Source: Eutreptiella sp. 'Long Island Sound 2002' | Taxonomy: Eukaryota; Euglenozoa; Euglenophyceae; Eutreptiales; Eutreptiaceae | Assembly (NCBI GenBank): GCA_964036045.1 | Contig: OZ038388.1 | Span: 7,668,890-7,732,889 of the forward strand | Direction: 5' to 3' | Length of the DNA: 64,000 nucleotides | In this document: positions 9,357 to 19,295 of the stretch, piece after piece | Layout: every line of letters starts with the position of its first letter | Numbering within the stretch: the stretch's first letter is position 1 | Position numbers and translations under genes: made by a program | Notes under the pieces: generated by a model | The model's input: the letters and a program-made list of their open reading frames with translations, nothing else | What the model was told of the DNA's origin: nothing | The model's database searches: none

Positions 9357-11274
9357 GTTGATGGTGAGATGTGGTCCGGTGGGCAGGCAAGGGCCGGGCT
9401 GCCAGACGGGCCGACCACATCAGACGACGCTACGTCCCCCCACTGCCCCACGACCGTATGGCCGTGCCCCTGACACACCCACAGACCGGGGGCGGCGGGG
9501 GTCAACAAAGTGATGGGGACACGGTCTGTGTCGCCGCAGTCCCTCGGGGCCCAGTGGGCGATGAGACACACCGGGCCCTGCCACACGGACGTCCCCCGGC
9601 GCCGGAGCCGGAGGGGGGGGGGGGGGGGGGCATTGGGGCTGCGCAGTACTGTTGCGGCGGCTACACCCAGACCGGCCTGAGTGTTACCCGCTTCCAAAAT
9701 GGCCCCCGAGGAGGGCAAACCCATTGGCCACAGGAATTGAATCGACACCCACATTCTTCCCACAAACAATGCACGATCCGGCGAAGATCCAAAACATTTT
9801 CAAAAAAATTTCCAAAAATTTGCCAAAAAACATTTCCAACAAATTTTCCCAAAAAAACAATCCAAAAAAGGAGCGAGGGCATGTCGAGATGTCTGAAAGG
9901 GAGCGCCATGCATTCACAAACCGAGACACACCCCTCCATAGCACCCCCTTCCCCGCCCATTGAGCGTGTCATTCGGTTGGGCACGTCACAGACCCCTCCT
10001 CCGTCGTTCTGCCTGGCACAGCTCCGCCGTCGGTGCGGAGGGGCCCCGCCTGAGCGATGCCATGGCCCCACAGCGCCCCCCCCCCCCCCATCGAAACGAC
10101 ATTCGTCTGCACTCCGCCGCAGCAGAGCACCGGGCGGTGGCCCTGGGAGCAGAGCCTTGCCCCAGGTCTCTGAGCGGCGGTGGGGGGCGCGCCAAGGGCA
10201 GAGCTGTGGCATAACTGCAGACGTCTGCGACCCGCCGGCCCGCGGCCAGAGGACAGACGGGGCCACCAAAGGGACTGTACGTCGCTGCGTTTTGGGGCGC
10301 GTGATGGGCCGCCGCCCGACAAAGGCCCGGGGGTTGCGAGGGGGAGGGGGTGCAGGATGGGGGTTTGCACGGGCCCCGGGGGGGGGGGGGGGGGGGCTGG
10401 CGTTCCGGGACAACGGGTGGCGGACGGTTGGGGTGGCGGTGGGGACGTTGGCGGGTCACCACTGGCGGTTTCCAGCGCCGCTGTGCGGGCGGATGGGGGG
10501 GGGTCAGCGTCGTCGAAATGCCGTCGGGTACGCGACGGTGACGGTGGTCAGTGGCTTTGCCCCGGACCCTCTCCCGTCGCGATGGTCCGGTCGTTCCTTG
10601 GCCCGCGCCCCGTCTGCCACCGGGACCCCGGCCGACGGGGCCGCGGCGGCGCGCGCACCGCCTCCCCCACTGCCCGGCCCCGGGGGCACCGGATCGCACA
10701 CAGACGTGCGGCGGGGGGTGCGCGCGGCCCAGCGCCTCCGATGCGCCCCCGATGTCCGGGAGGAGAGGCTGTGCCTACGAACGCGCCGCCAGCCCCCGAA
10801 CACAGGGCCCCGTCCCCCCCCCATCCGAAGGGCTCAGGGCCGCTGCACAGCGGTCCTCGCGGCCAAACACAAGGGGGGCCTGCCGTTGTGCGGTGCGCCT
10901 GCACGTCCACAGGGCACCGGCCGGCGAGGGGCCGCGTGCGGGTGCCGGGCAACTGCCGTCGGTTGAGGGCCACCCACCGTCGAACTACTGCACTGCCTGC
11001 CACCCACACGTCAGGCGGCTGCGATGGGGGCGGGGGGGGGGGGGGAGGGGACGAGGGTCATCCCAGCGCTCTACACACGCACGCCCTCGTGCGCAGATGC
11101 AGCGATGGTGCGGCGGCGCTTGGCGTGGGGTGTACGGCGGAGGTTAGTGGGCAAAGGGTTCGCATTGTCCGGGGGAGGGGGGGGGGGCGTCGCATGCGCC
11201 CCGGCCCCGGCCCCCGCCGCCGCCGGTGGTCGACGCGAGGGCCCGGGGGGGGGGGGGTGGGGGGCACGCGACAC
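9357..11274. other. very GC-rich stretch, no supported gene
   Basis: Open frames of 531 and 611 codons overlap here on the plus strand, and others of 230-250 codons lie on the minus strand. All are Gly/Arg/Pro/Ala-rich and cross G- or C-runs (9608, 10078, 10379, 11030), and stop-poor GC-rich DNA explains them. A 9780-9870 patch is an A-rich CAAAAATTTTCC-type low-complexity tract like the one at 35330-35470. The GC-rich 10250-11170 part could be a promoter or CpG-rich region, but nothing shows this. Confidence 0.35.
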
Positions 11275-14200
11275 CTACGGCCCGTCCTCCGCGCCGCCGT
11301 CGGACAGGCCCGCGAACAGGCCCTCGAGGCGCGCGCGCGACACCCCCACGTCGTGCGCCAGGTGCATCACGAATGGCTCGAGGCTGCTGGGCTCGTGCAG
11401 CGGGAGGAAGCGGCGCGTCTGGGCGTCGTACCCTCTGAAGTACTTGTCCAAGAGGACGTGCTGCAGCCCTCCCCCCGTGTCCTTGTCGTACACTTTGTGG
11501 GTCAGCTCCGAGCCGTGCCGCACGAAGCCCGGGTGCTGCGGGATGCACCGGTCGTCGACGAGGACCGTGTACCAGTTGGCCTGCGACGGGGGCACAGGGG
11601 CGCGGGCGGCGGCGCGGCACCGGCGCGGCACGGGAACAGGGGGACGAACACGCGGTGCGCCTGCGGGGGCTGCCGCGCGTTGGAGAGAGCACATGACGCA
11701 GCTGCGGGGGCGTGCGGATGTGCCGCTGGGCACACGCACACGCGCGCGCACGAGTGCCACTGGAGACCAACTGCAAACACCACTGCCCCCGTCCGGAACA
11801 CCCTTCCTTTGCCCAGCGCTTGCCCGGCTGTTGTGCAGCTACAAAAACACGTGCTCCGAAGGGGGCGGCACGGAGTACCTCTGTTATTTTTTGCACGTCT
11901 TTTTGTTTGTGGTTGGGGGTTGGGGGCTGAGGCTCGCCGTCCCAGTCCCTCCCACGGGTGTGTAGGGCACAGAAGCCCCCGCCCTTCTATTGCCCACTTG
12001 TCACCCACTTGTTAAACACCTGTCGCCCGCGTCATCCCCCCCCCTTCCCCCTATGTGACATTTCATCCTCCGTTTGGTCTCCTTATGGGCCCTTGAGGGT
12101 CTCAGTGAGTCCAAGACAGGACAGGACTTATGTCTGTTGCATAAACATAGGTTCCTATGGTTCTGCTCCCAGACCTCTCCGGCTGGGGGGAAGAGCAGGG
12201 CCGCTGTCTCACCGGGTGTGGGGGTCGGCGCCGGGTTACGCTGCTCTATGGCCGTGGGGACTTTGTGCAGGGATTATTTCGCTGGGGAAATTCTATTGCC
12301 TATCGGCAAGACACCTCGAAGAGGGGGGGAGCACAGTCAGTCAATCAGTTAGCTAGTCACGAAGTCATTCAGAAGCCCCCCCACCCCCCTCCAACACCCA
12401 AATAGGGTGAAAAACCCACATAGAGGGTCTAAAACATGCTTTACACAGGATATTTGATCATTATGAATGGTCAAAACACCAAAAAAAATCAAAAGCTCAA
12501 AAATGGAAATTTTTGAGCTACCGAGAGTGGAAAATTGCATAAGCAGGTTGTGCCCCAGCCCCTTGCCCCCGTCCAAACACCCAAATATGGTGAAAAGCAC
12601 GTGACTAGGGTCTAAAACATGCCTTACATAATATATTTGACCATTGTTGATGGTCACAATGTAAAAAAAAAACAGTTTCGGAAATTGCCATTTTTGAGCT
12701 GCAGAGGCTAGAAAATTGCATAAGCAGGTTGTACCCCAGCCCCCTTGAGACCCCCCCCCCCTCCCGCAAAAAAAAAACCCAAATAGGTGAAAACCACACA
12801 AAGAGAGTCTAAAACATGCTTTACATAGGATATTTGATGATTTTGGATGGTCAAAATATCAAAAAAATCAGTTTCGGAACTTTGTATTGTTGAGCTGCCC
12901 AGGCTGGAAAGCTGCAGAAGTAGATTGTAACCCAGCCCCCTTGAGAGCCCCCCCCAAAACACCCAAAGAGGGTGAAAAACACGCAAAGGGGGTATTGCGC
13001 TTTTACAGTCCATAGGCCTATGTACAAAGGTCGAGGGGCTAGGGGGAAGGGCCAATCTCTGAGTTCAGCGCCCCTCCCCCTGGGCTGTGGCCCCCCGCCT
13101 GTAGTGAACGGCAGAACAGAGGGACGAGTCGGTCAAGACTATGTCTCTTCTGAGCTCACACTCCCGTGCACCAAGTCAGGCGTGGACGTCCCCCCGGGGG
13201 GTGCCGGCGCTACGGCGTTGGTTGCCCCAGGGGGGCGATCCGTTTGGGGGGGCTGCCGCACTGGCAGCCCCATAGAAAATAGCGTGGCCTGGCGGCCCCG
13301 GTGCATGGGCACCGGTCGGCCTGGGCCTGGCGCAATGCGCACCGTGCACTGTGCCTTGCGCACCGTGCACTGTGCACTGTGTGCCGTCCCTTGCCGTGCA
13401 CTGTGCCATCTGTGCGCCGTTGCGCCTTGTGCGTTGTTCCTTGTGTCGTACACCGTAGTGCTACTGTGCACTGTGTGCCATGCTGCGTAACTCTTGTGCA
13501 CCCACACTTGCTTGCCCTACCCACCCTGCCTGCCCTGTGTGTGGGGAGGGGGGGGGGATCGCGATGGGGGCGGGGGTGACCGCCTCCCTGGGCCAACAAT
13601 GCAGCAGAAATGTTGCCAAAAACATCGCGCAGCCCTGGGGCTGCCTAGGGCGCGGCGGGCTCGCTCTGCGTGCACATCGTGACGCAAGCACCACGTCGCG
13701 GTCTGGGGAGGGCGGCAACAAGGTCAACCGCCGCGGCCCCAACCCTCGGGGCCGCTGCGGGCGCCTGTCCGGCGCCGGCAGCACTGCGGACGCGGGCTTG
13801 GCCCGCCCCAACCATGCTAAGAGCGTGCTTGCCCCCGCTTGCCGAGCCTCTAGCGCCAGAACCTGCCGGCCCGGGCCCAGTCGTTGTGGGGAGGGGGGCG
13901 CTTGTCCCGGCTCGCTATGGGCCTTGTGCCCCGCGCGGCAACATCGGCTGAGTCCCCATCCCAGCTGCAGGTAGCGGCGGCACGATGGCGAGCGATGCTG
14001 TGCGCACCAAGCTCCCACCAACCCCGTGCCCTCCCCCTGCCGCTGCGGCCATTGCTCCTCGCCCCGGGCCACTCCCGGGGCATGCGCCCGCCGCGGCCGG
14101 CGTGTGTAGGGGAGCAACGCTGGCCCCCCATCCGGGGGGCATGGAAAATAGGCCAAGAGGAAGCTTGTCGCTCCCCCTGGCCGTATGCGCGCTGGCGGGC

Positions 14201-17015
14201 GCAGCCGGTGCAGCCACGCGTCTTGCAGGTGTAGGGCTAGGCCCTGCACCTGCATCACCATGTCTGTGCGGGCCGCCAAGAACGGCCGCGCCCGCAGCCC
14301 TGCGCAGAGCCGGCCCCCAAGCGGAACAAGCGTCCTACGGCGGTCAATGGGCGTCCCGTGCAGGAGCCGTCCCGCAGCCATGTGGCTCTGCAGCAGCCGC
14401 AACGCTTGCCGCGGGACTTGCGCCCGCTCGCCTAGCGGGAGGCGCATCCCCTACAACTGATGGTGAGGAGACGCCGGCAGGGCTCGGCCCACGAACATCT
14501 TGCAGTCCACGGCCAATTCTGCCCAGGTGACGTCCCCTGCGCCATCCTTCCAACGGAGGGCTGCTGCCCAGCGGACCAAGTCTTGGGCGAACGCCGGCTC
14601 CCACGGCCATCCCGGCGGTCCCGGTGGGACGCCCGGGCGGAGTCGCATTGCCGGCGCCGTCGGCGGTCGCGGCAAGGGACCGCATAGGTCGTGCCACGGG
14701 TAACCCCCCTTGCCGCCGGGCTCCGGGCACCGCACGAAGAGGGCCTCGCCCTGCCCCAGCTCCCCGGAGCGGGTATGGGCATACCTGGCGGTCTGAAAAA
14801 CACACAAAGAGGGTCTAAAACATGCTTTACATAGGATGTTTCATCATTGTGAATGGTCAGAATATCAAAAAAAAATATGAAATTTTTCCATTTTTGACCT
14901 GTAGAGGGTGGAAAATTGCTCAAGCAGTTTGTGCGCGCACCAAATGCCACTAAACCACGGACAAACAGCAATTTTGAAGCTTTTGGGGACCCATGGCTGA
15001 GGCTAGATGGGCCCAGTGGCCACTACGTGGGTCCCATGGGTGCTGAAGTATTGCATTGTATTGTCACCAAATGATCATCCAAACCCATCCTAGGGGCAAC
15101 AGAACGGTTTCGGCAAAAGTCCAAATTTGAAATTTTTTCAACTGTCACTAAATAGCCTACACAATAGCAATTTTGGGGCGTTTGGGGGGCCCATGGCACG
15201 GGCTACATAGGCCTACCGGCCACTACGTGGGTCCCAATGGGTGCTCAAGTACCCCATTGTCACCAAATGATCACTCAACCCATCCTAGGAGCAAGGGGGC
15301 CCCCCAAGGGAAGGGTTTCACAAAAAAATCGAGTGGTTTTTTTTCAGGTGCCACTAAACAACCTACCGAGCGTGAAAATGGCTACAAGGCCTCCTCACAG
15401 GCAAGGGGCCATATGGGGGGGGGGGGGGCGTGAAGCATGTTTTGGACCCTCTTTATGTGTGAAAAACACATAAAGAGGGTCCAAAACATGCTTCACGCAG
15501 GATATTTGATCATTGTGATATAATTTTTTTTCCCAAAACTTCCATTATTTGAGCTGTAGACGGTAAACTGCTCATGCAGTTTGTGCACACATTGGGTGCC
15601 ACCAAACAGCCTACAAACAGCAATATCGGGGGTTCCTGGGCGCACGACCCTGGCTACACGGGCCTAGTAGCCACTACATGGGCCCCCATGGGCGCTCAAG
15701 TACCCGTATTGTCACCAAATGATCACCCAAACCGATCCCAGGGGCTACGGAAGGGTTTCCGAAAAAGTCGAAATTTGAAAATTTTGCAGGTGCCACTGAG
15801 GAGCCTACACAATAGCAATTATGGGGCTCTTGGGGGGGCCATGGCTGGGGCTACATGGGCCTAGCAGCCACTACGTGGGCCCTCATGGGTGCTCAAATAC
15901 CCGCATTGTCACCAAATGATCCCCCACACCCATCCCAGGGGCGACAGAAGGGTTTTGGGAAAAGCCGTAAAATTTTGCAGGTGCCATCATCCAGCCTATC
16001 CAACTCAAAACGGCCAGGTCCTCACCGGCAAGGGCCCAAAGGGAGAGCCAGCCGGGGGTAGCTGGAGTTTGGACCCTGGACCCCGCCATGGGTTAGGGGG
16101 TTGGTATACGGGGAACAGTTGTTCAGGACCCAGGTTCGCCACCCCACCCACCCACCCACCCCCCCCAAAAAGTGGTACCCGGGTAGGGGGATGGGGTAGG
16201 GGGAGCAAAATCGAAAAATTCATTGGGAGATCATTTTCTGTCCCAAAATGATGATTTTACAAGGGGTTGGACATCTGATACCGCAACTTGGAGTATGCTA
16301 CGCGAACGATCCCAAAAAAGGGGGGGGTAGACGAGGCCCGTGCTTGCGCTTGATCTAACAACTTCTCTTCAAGGCGATTTTGCCACGAAATTATCCCCCA
16401 CCCGAAACAGGGATCTGCTTAGCCATGGAAGAGGGGGTTGATCTGGCGGACCCCCCCCCCTGAACCCTGACCCCAGAGCCCCCCGCCCCTTCCCTTGCCC
16501 CTTTGAGGGCCCGAGGCACACACCTGCAGCATGGGGCTGTCCATGCTCCCGAGGTTCTGCATGACCCACGCGTCGGGCATCAGCGTCACCGCAAACCGCT
16601 CGGCAATGACCCCCACGTGCCCGTGGTTGCGATGCACGACCACATCCCCAATCTCCAACGCGAAGGGGACGTCGTCGAGCGGGCACGCACCGCCCCCTTC
16701 GGCGGTGCTGTTGCGGAGGTGGAGGCGGTTGTCCATCCAATTCAGCGCCTTCAGCGCCGCAAACCCGACCTCCGGCGCTGCGGTCGCACGCACCTCATCG
16801 CGCAGGCAGCGGCTGAGCGCTGCGGCGCGTGCGTGCGGCGTGGCGGCGCCGGCGATGGCGATGGCACTGCGGATGAAGAGGTCCTGCATGTCATCGGGCA
16901 GCTGGTGGCAGAGCGTGGTCACGTACTTGGGCTGCAGCAGGTGCTCCATGTCAGAGGACATGCGCAGCTGCTTGCGCTTGAGGGCGCGGAAGAGTGCGCG
17001 GCCAACGGAGCTCAT
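11275..17015 (-). CDS. YccV-like (hemimethylated DNA-binding / HspQ-like) domain protein, two exons
   Basis: Exon 1 is 16524-17015 (ATG at 17013-17015, 164 codons) and exon 2 is 11275-11580 (TAG at 11275-11277). They join in phase 0 through CAG|gtgtgtgc and a gtcgcag acceptor, giving 265 residues. The YccV/HspQ-like domain is split by the intron: residues 122-137 read IGDVVVHRNHGHVGVI with DAWV near 148-151. Exon 2 supplies NWYTVLVDD (166-174) and LLDKYFRGYD (207-216), in the order and spacing known for this fold. The N-terminus has an LYR-like ALFRALKR at residues 7-14 followed by a predicted helical region. Bacterial HspQ is a protease-specificity factor, and eukaryotic relatives often carry the domain beside other modules; the function here is inferred only from the fold. 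The 4.94-kb intron is full of repeats, and a minisatellite begins about 50 bp upstream of the ATG. An in-frame TAG ends exon 2; a donor immediately before it (CC|gtaggt) is possible, so a further exon cannot be excluded. Confidence 0.85.
12395..12995. repeat. tandem copies of a ~185-bp AT-richer intronic repeat
   Basis: Three successive units each contain ACCCAAATAGGGTGAAAA, GTCTAAAACATGCTTTACA, GATATTTGAYCATT, a GAGCTGC-type segment and GCATAAGCAGGTTGT, with a truncated fourth at 12960-12995. Related single units occur at 14788-14935 and 15455-15600. All lie in the intron of the YccV-like gene. Confidence 0.85.
13340..13480 (+). repeat. GTGCACTGTGC minisatellite
   Basis: Short imperfect repeats of GCACCGTGCACTGTGCC and GTGCACTGTG. 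The inverted-palindromic GTGCAC word makes several frames look open. No gene. Confidence 0.75.
13461..14807 (-). pseudogene. decayed mobile-element-like ORF (possible retroelement C-terminal region)
   Basis: Reading on the minus strand from about 14807, a protein-like frame contains FVRCPEPGGKGGYPWHD and DVTWAELAVDCKMFVGRALP. It meets an in-frame TAG at 14451-14453 and then continues in the same frame (MRLPLGERAQVPRQALRLL and LVPLGGRLCAGLRARPFLA) into a less convincing Ala/Arg/Pro-rich tail. Motifs of the form W-x-E-L-x-V-D followed by Leu/Arg-rich helices occur C-terminal to reverse transcriptase in some algal retroelements; I use this resemblance cautiously, because no RT motif is present. 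It sits in the YccV-like gene's intron in the same orientation. An Ala/Arg-rich unrelated frame is the alternative. Confidence 0.4.
14788..16010. repeat. interleaved tandem repeats in intron
   Basis: Four units of a ~200-bp repeat, at about 14937-15130, 15141-15350, 15595-15785 and 15790-16010, share GCCACTAAACAACCTACA-type starts, AGCAATTTTGGGG, GGCCACTACGTGGGTCCC and TTGTCACCAAATGATCA. Between units 2 and 3, and before unit 1, are copies of the 12.4-kb repeat (CTAAAACATGCTTTACATAG). Small frames conserved between units reflect the repeat rather than a protein. Confidence 0.85.
15429..15497. repeat. perfect 32-bp palindrome with 5-nt loop
   Basis: Arms 15429-15460 and 15466-15497 are exact reverse complements around GAAAA. 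The arm carries the AAAGAGGGTCCAAAACATG phrase of the intronic repeat, so this is two head-to-head copies of the repeat end. It could extrude a cruciform or, transcribed in the intron, form a 32-bp hairpin. Confidence 0.95.
16011..16523. other. intron sequence without recognised features
   Basis: Remainder of the YccV-like gene's intron up to the donor at 16522-16523. It contains a CCCACC simple tract near 16140 and a short G-run at 16320. Nothing coding is seen. Confidence 0.4.
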
Positions 17016-17059
17016 GGCTGGCCTCGGACCCGCCGGGGGAACAACAGCTGAGATATGAT

Positions 17060-19105
17060 GCGACCATGTGGCCTCTGCACAGCCCCTCGGCATCCCCCGT
17101 CCCTCTGAACACCCCCTCTGCACCCCCCGTCCCTCTTTATCCCCCGTCCCTCTGCACACCCCCTCTGCACCCCCCGTCCCTCTTTATCCCCCGTCCCTCT
17201 GCACACCCCCTCTGCACCCCCCGTCCCTCTTTATCCCCCGTCCCTCTGCACACCCCCTCTGCATCCGCCGTCCCTCTGCAGAGCCCATCTGCACCCCTCC
17301 TCCCTCTGCACCCCCCGTCCCTCTGCACCCTCCGTCCCTCTTTATCCCCCGTCCCTCTGCACAGCCCCTCTGAACCCCCGTCCCTCTGCACACCTCCTCT
17401 GCACCCCCCCTCCCTCTGCACCCCCCGTCCCTCTGCACACCCCGTCCCTATTCACCCCCAGTCCCTCTGCACAGCACCTCTGCACCCGCTGTCCCTCTGC
17501 ACCCCCCGTCCCTCTGAACACCCCCTCTACAGCCCCCGTCCCTCTGCACACCCCGTCCCTATTCACCCCCAGTCCCTCTGCACAGCACCTCTGCACCCGC
17601 TGTCCCTCTGCACCCCCCGTCCCTCTGAACACCCCCTCTACAGCCCCCGTCCCTCTGCAACCCCCGTCCCTCTGCAAAGCCCATCTGTATCCCGCGTTCC
17701 TCTGCCACCCCGGTCCCCCTGCACAGCCCCTCTGCACCCCCTGTACCTCTGCACAGCCCCTCTGCACCCCCCATCCCTCTGCACCCCCCGTCCCTCTGCA
17801 CCGCCCATCCCTCTGCACACCCCCTCTACACCCCCTGTCCCTCTGCGGCCCCCATCCCTCTGCATACCTCCTCTGCACCCCCGTCCCTCTGCACCACCCG
17901 TCCCTCTGCACAGCCCCTCTGCACCCCCCGTCCCTCTGCACATCCCCTTTGCACACCCCGTCCCTCTGCACAGCCCCTCTGCACCCCAAGTCTCTCTGCA
18001 CAGCCCCTCTGCACCCCCCGTCCCTCTGCACACCCCCTCTACACCCACGTCCATCTGCACCCCCCATCCCTCTGCACAGCCCCTCTGCACCCCCCGTCCC
18101 TCTGCACCCCCCGTCCCTCTGCATACCTCCTCTGCACCCCCGTCCCTCTGCACCACCCGTCCCTCTGCACAGCCCCTCTGCACCCCCCGTCCCTCTGCAC
18201 ACCCCCTTTGCACACCCCGTCCCTCTGCACAGCCCCTCTGCACCCCAAGTCTCTCTGCACAGCCCCTCTGCACCCCCCGTCCCTCTGCACCCCCCATCCC
18301 TCTGCACAGCCCCTCTGCACCCCCCGGCCCTCTGCACCCCCCGTACCTCTGCACACCCCCTCTGCACCACCCGTCCCTCTGCACACCCCCTTTGCACACC
18401 CCGTCCCTCTGCACAGCCCCTCTGCACCCCAAGTCTCTCTGCACAGCCCCTCTGCACCCCCCGTCCCTCTGCACCCCCCATCCCTCTGCACAGCCCCTCT
18501 GCACCCCCCATCCCTCTGCACCCCCCGTACCTCTGCACAGCCCCTCAGCACCCCCCGTCCCTCTGCACCCCCGGTCCGTCTGCACAGCCCATCTGCATCC
18601 CCCGTCCCTCTGCAGCCCCGGTCCCTTGGCACAGCCCGTCTTCACAGCCCGTCCCTCCGCACCGTCCGTCCCTCAACACACCCCCTCTGCACCCCCCGTC
18701 CCTCTGCACAGCCCCTGTGCACCCCCCGTCCCTCTGCACCCCCAGTCCCTCTGCACCCCCCGTCCATCTGCACCCCCCGTCCCTCTGCACCCCCTGTCCC
18801 TCTACACAGCCCATCTGCATCCCCCGTCCCTCTGCACACCCCCTTGGCACACCCCGTCCCATTGCACCCCCCGTCCCTCTGCACAGCCCCTGTGCACCCC
18901 CCATGCCTCTGCACCCCCCGTCCCTCTGCACCCCCCATCCCTCTGCACCACCCGTCCCTCTGCACAGCCCCTCTGCACCCCCCGTCCCTCTGCACACCCC
19001 ATTGGCACACCCCGTCCCTCTACACAGCCCCTCTGCACACCCCGTCTCTCTGCACAGCCCCTCTGCACCCCCCGTCCCTCAGCAACCCCCGTACCTCTGC
19101 ACACA
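17060..19105 (+). repeat. 2-kb CCCCGTCCCTCTGCA minisatellite
   Basis: The array is built almost entirely of two interspersed words, CCCCCCGTCCCTCTGCA (17 bp) and CAGCCCCTCTGCA (13 bp), with variants such as TTTATCCCC and CCAAGTCTCTCTG. Longer blocks are duplicated (for example 17880-18010 recurs near 18130-18270). Absence of stop codons creates apparent proteins of 728, 404 and 398 codons that are repeat translations. The array begins next to the start of the YccV-like gene and ends at a MITE. Confidence 0.95.
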
Positions 19106-19295
19106 CCCCTTGCAATCCCCCCATCCCATGGGGGGGGACCGTCACTTGGCCCCAAAAGCATAGGAAACACTAGGCGCTGAACAAACCTTTTCTTTAGATT
19201 ACACTGCAACTTCGGTTGGGGGGGGGGGACGTCACTTGGTGACCCCCCCCCCTATGGGGGGGAACGGCCTGGCATTAGGGGGGGGATTACAAGGG
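19106..19295. mobile_element. MITE, TTGTAATCCCC family, copy 2 (reversed)
   Basis: It is bounded by CCCCTTGCAATCCCC on the left and GGGGGATTACAAGGG on the right. The body is the reverse complement of 4348-4534, including GTCACTTGGCCCCAAAAGCA and GGCCTGGCATTA. It is inserted at the right edge of the 17-19 kb minisatellite. Confidence 0.75.

Noticed and set aside
9371-12015. ORFs of 531 and 611 codons
   Set aside because: Overlapping frames, Gly/Arg/Pro/Ala composition, passage through long G- and C-runs, and overlap with a credible exon on the other strand at 11275-11580.
16994-19180. A 728-codon plus-strand ORF (and 300-400-codon ORFs on both strands) over the minisatellite
   Set aside because: The protein is only Pro/Ser/Leu/Cys/Thr or Cys/Arg/Gly translations of a 13-17 bp repeat that lacks stop codons. 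Several overlapping frames on both strands are equally open.
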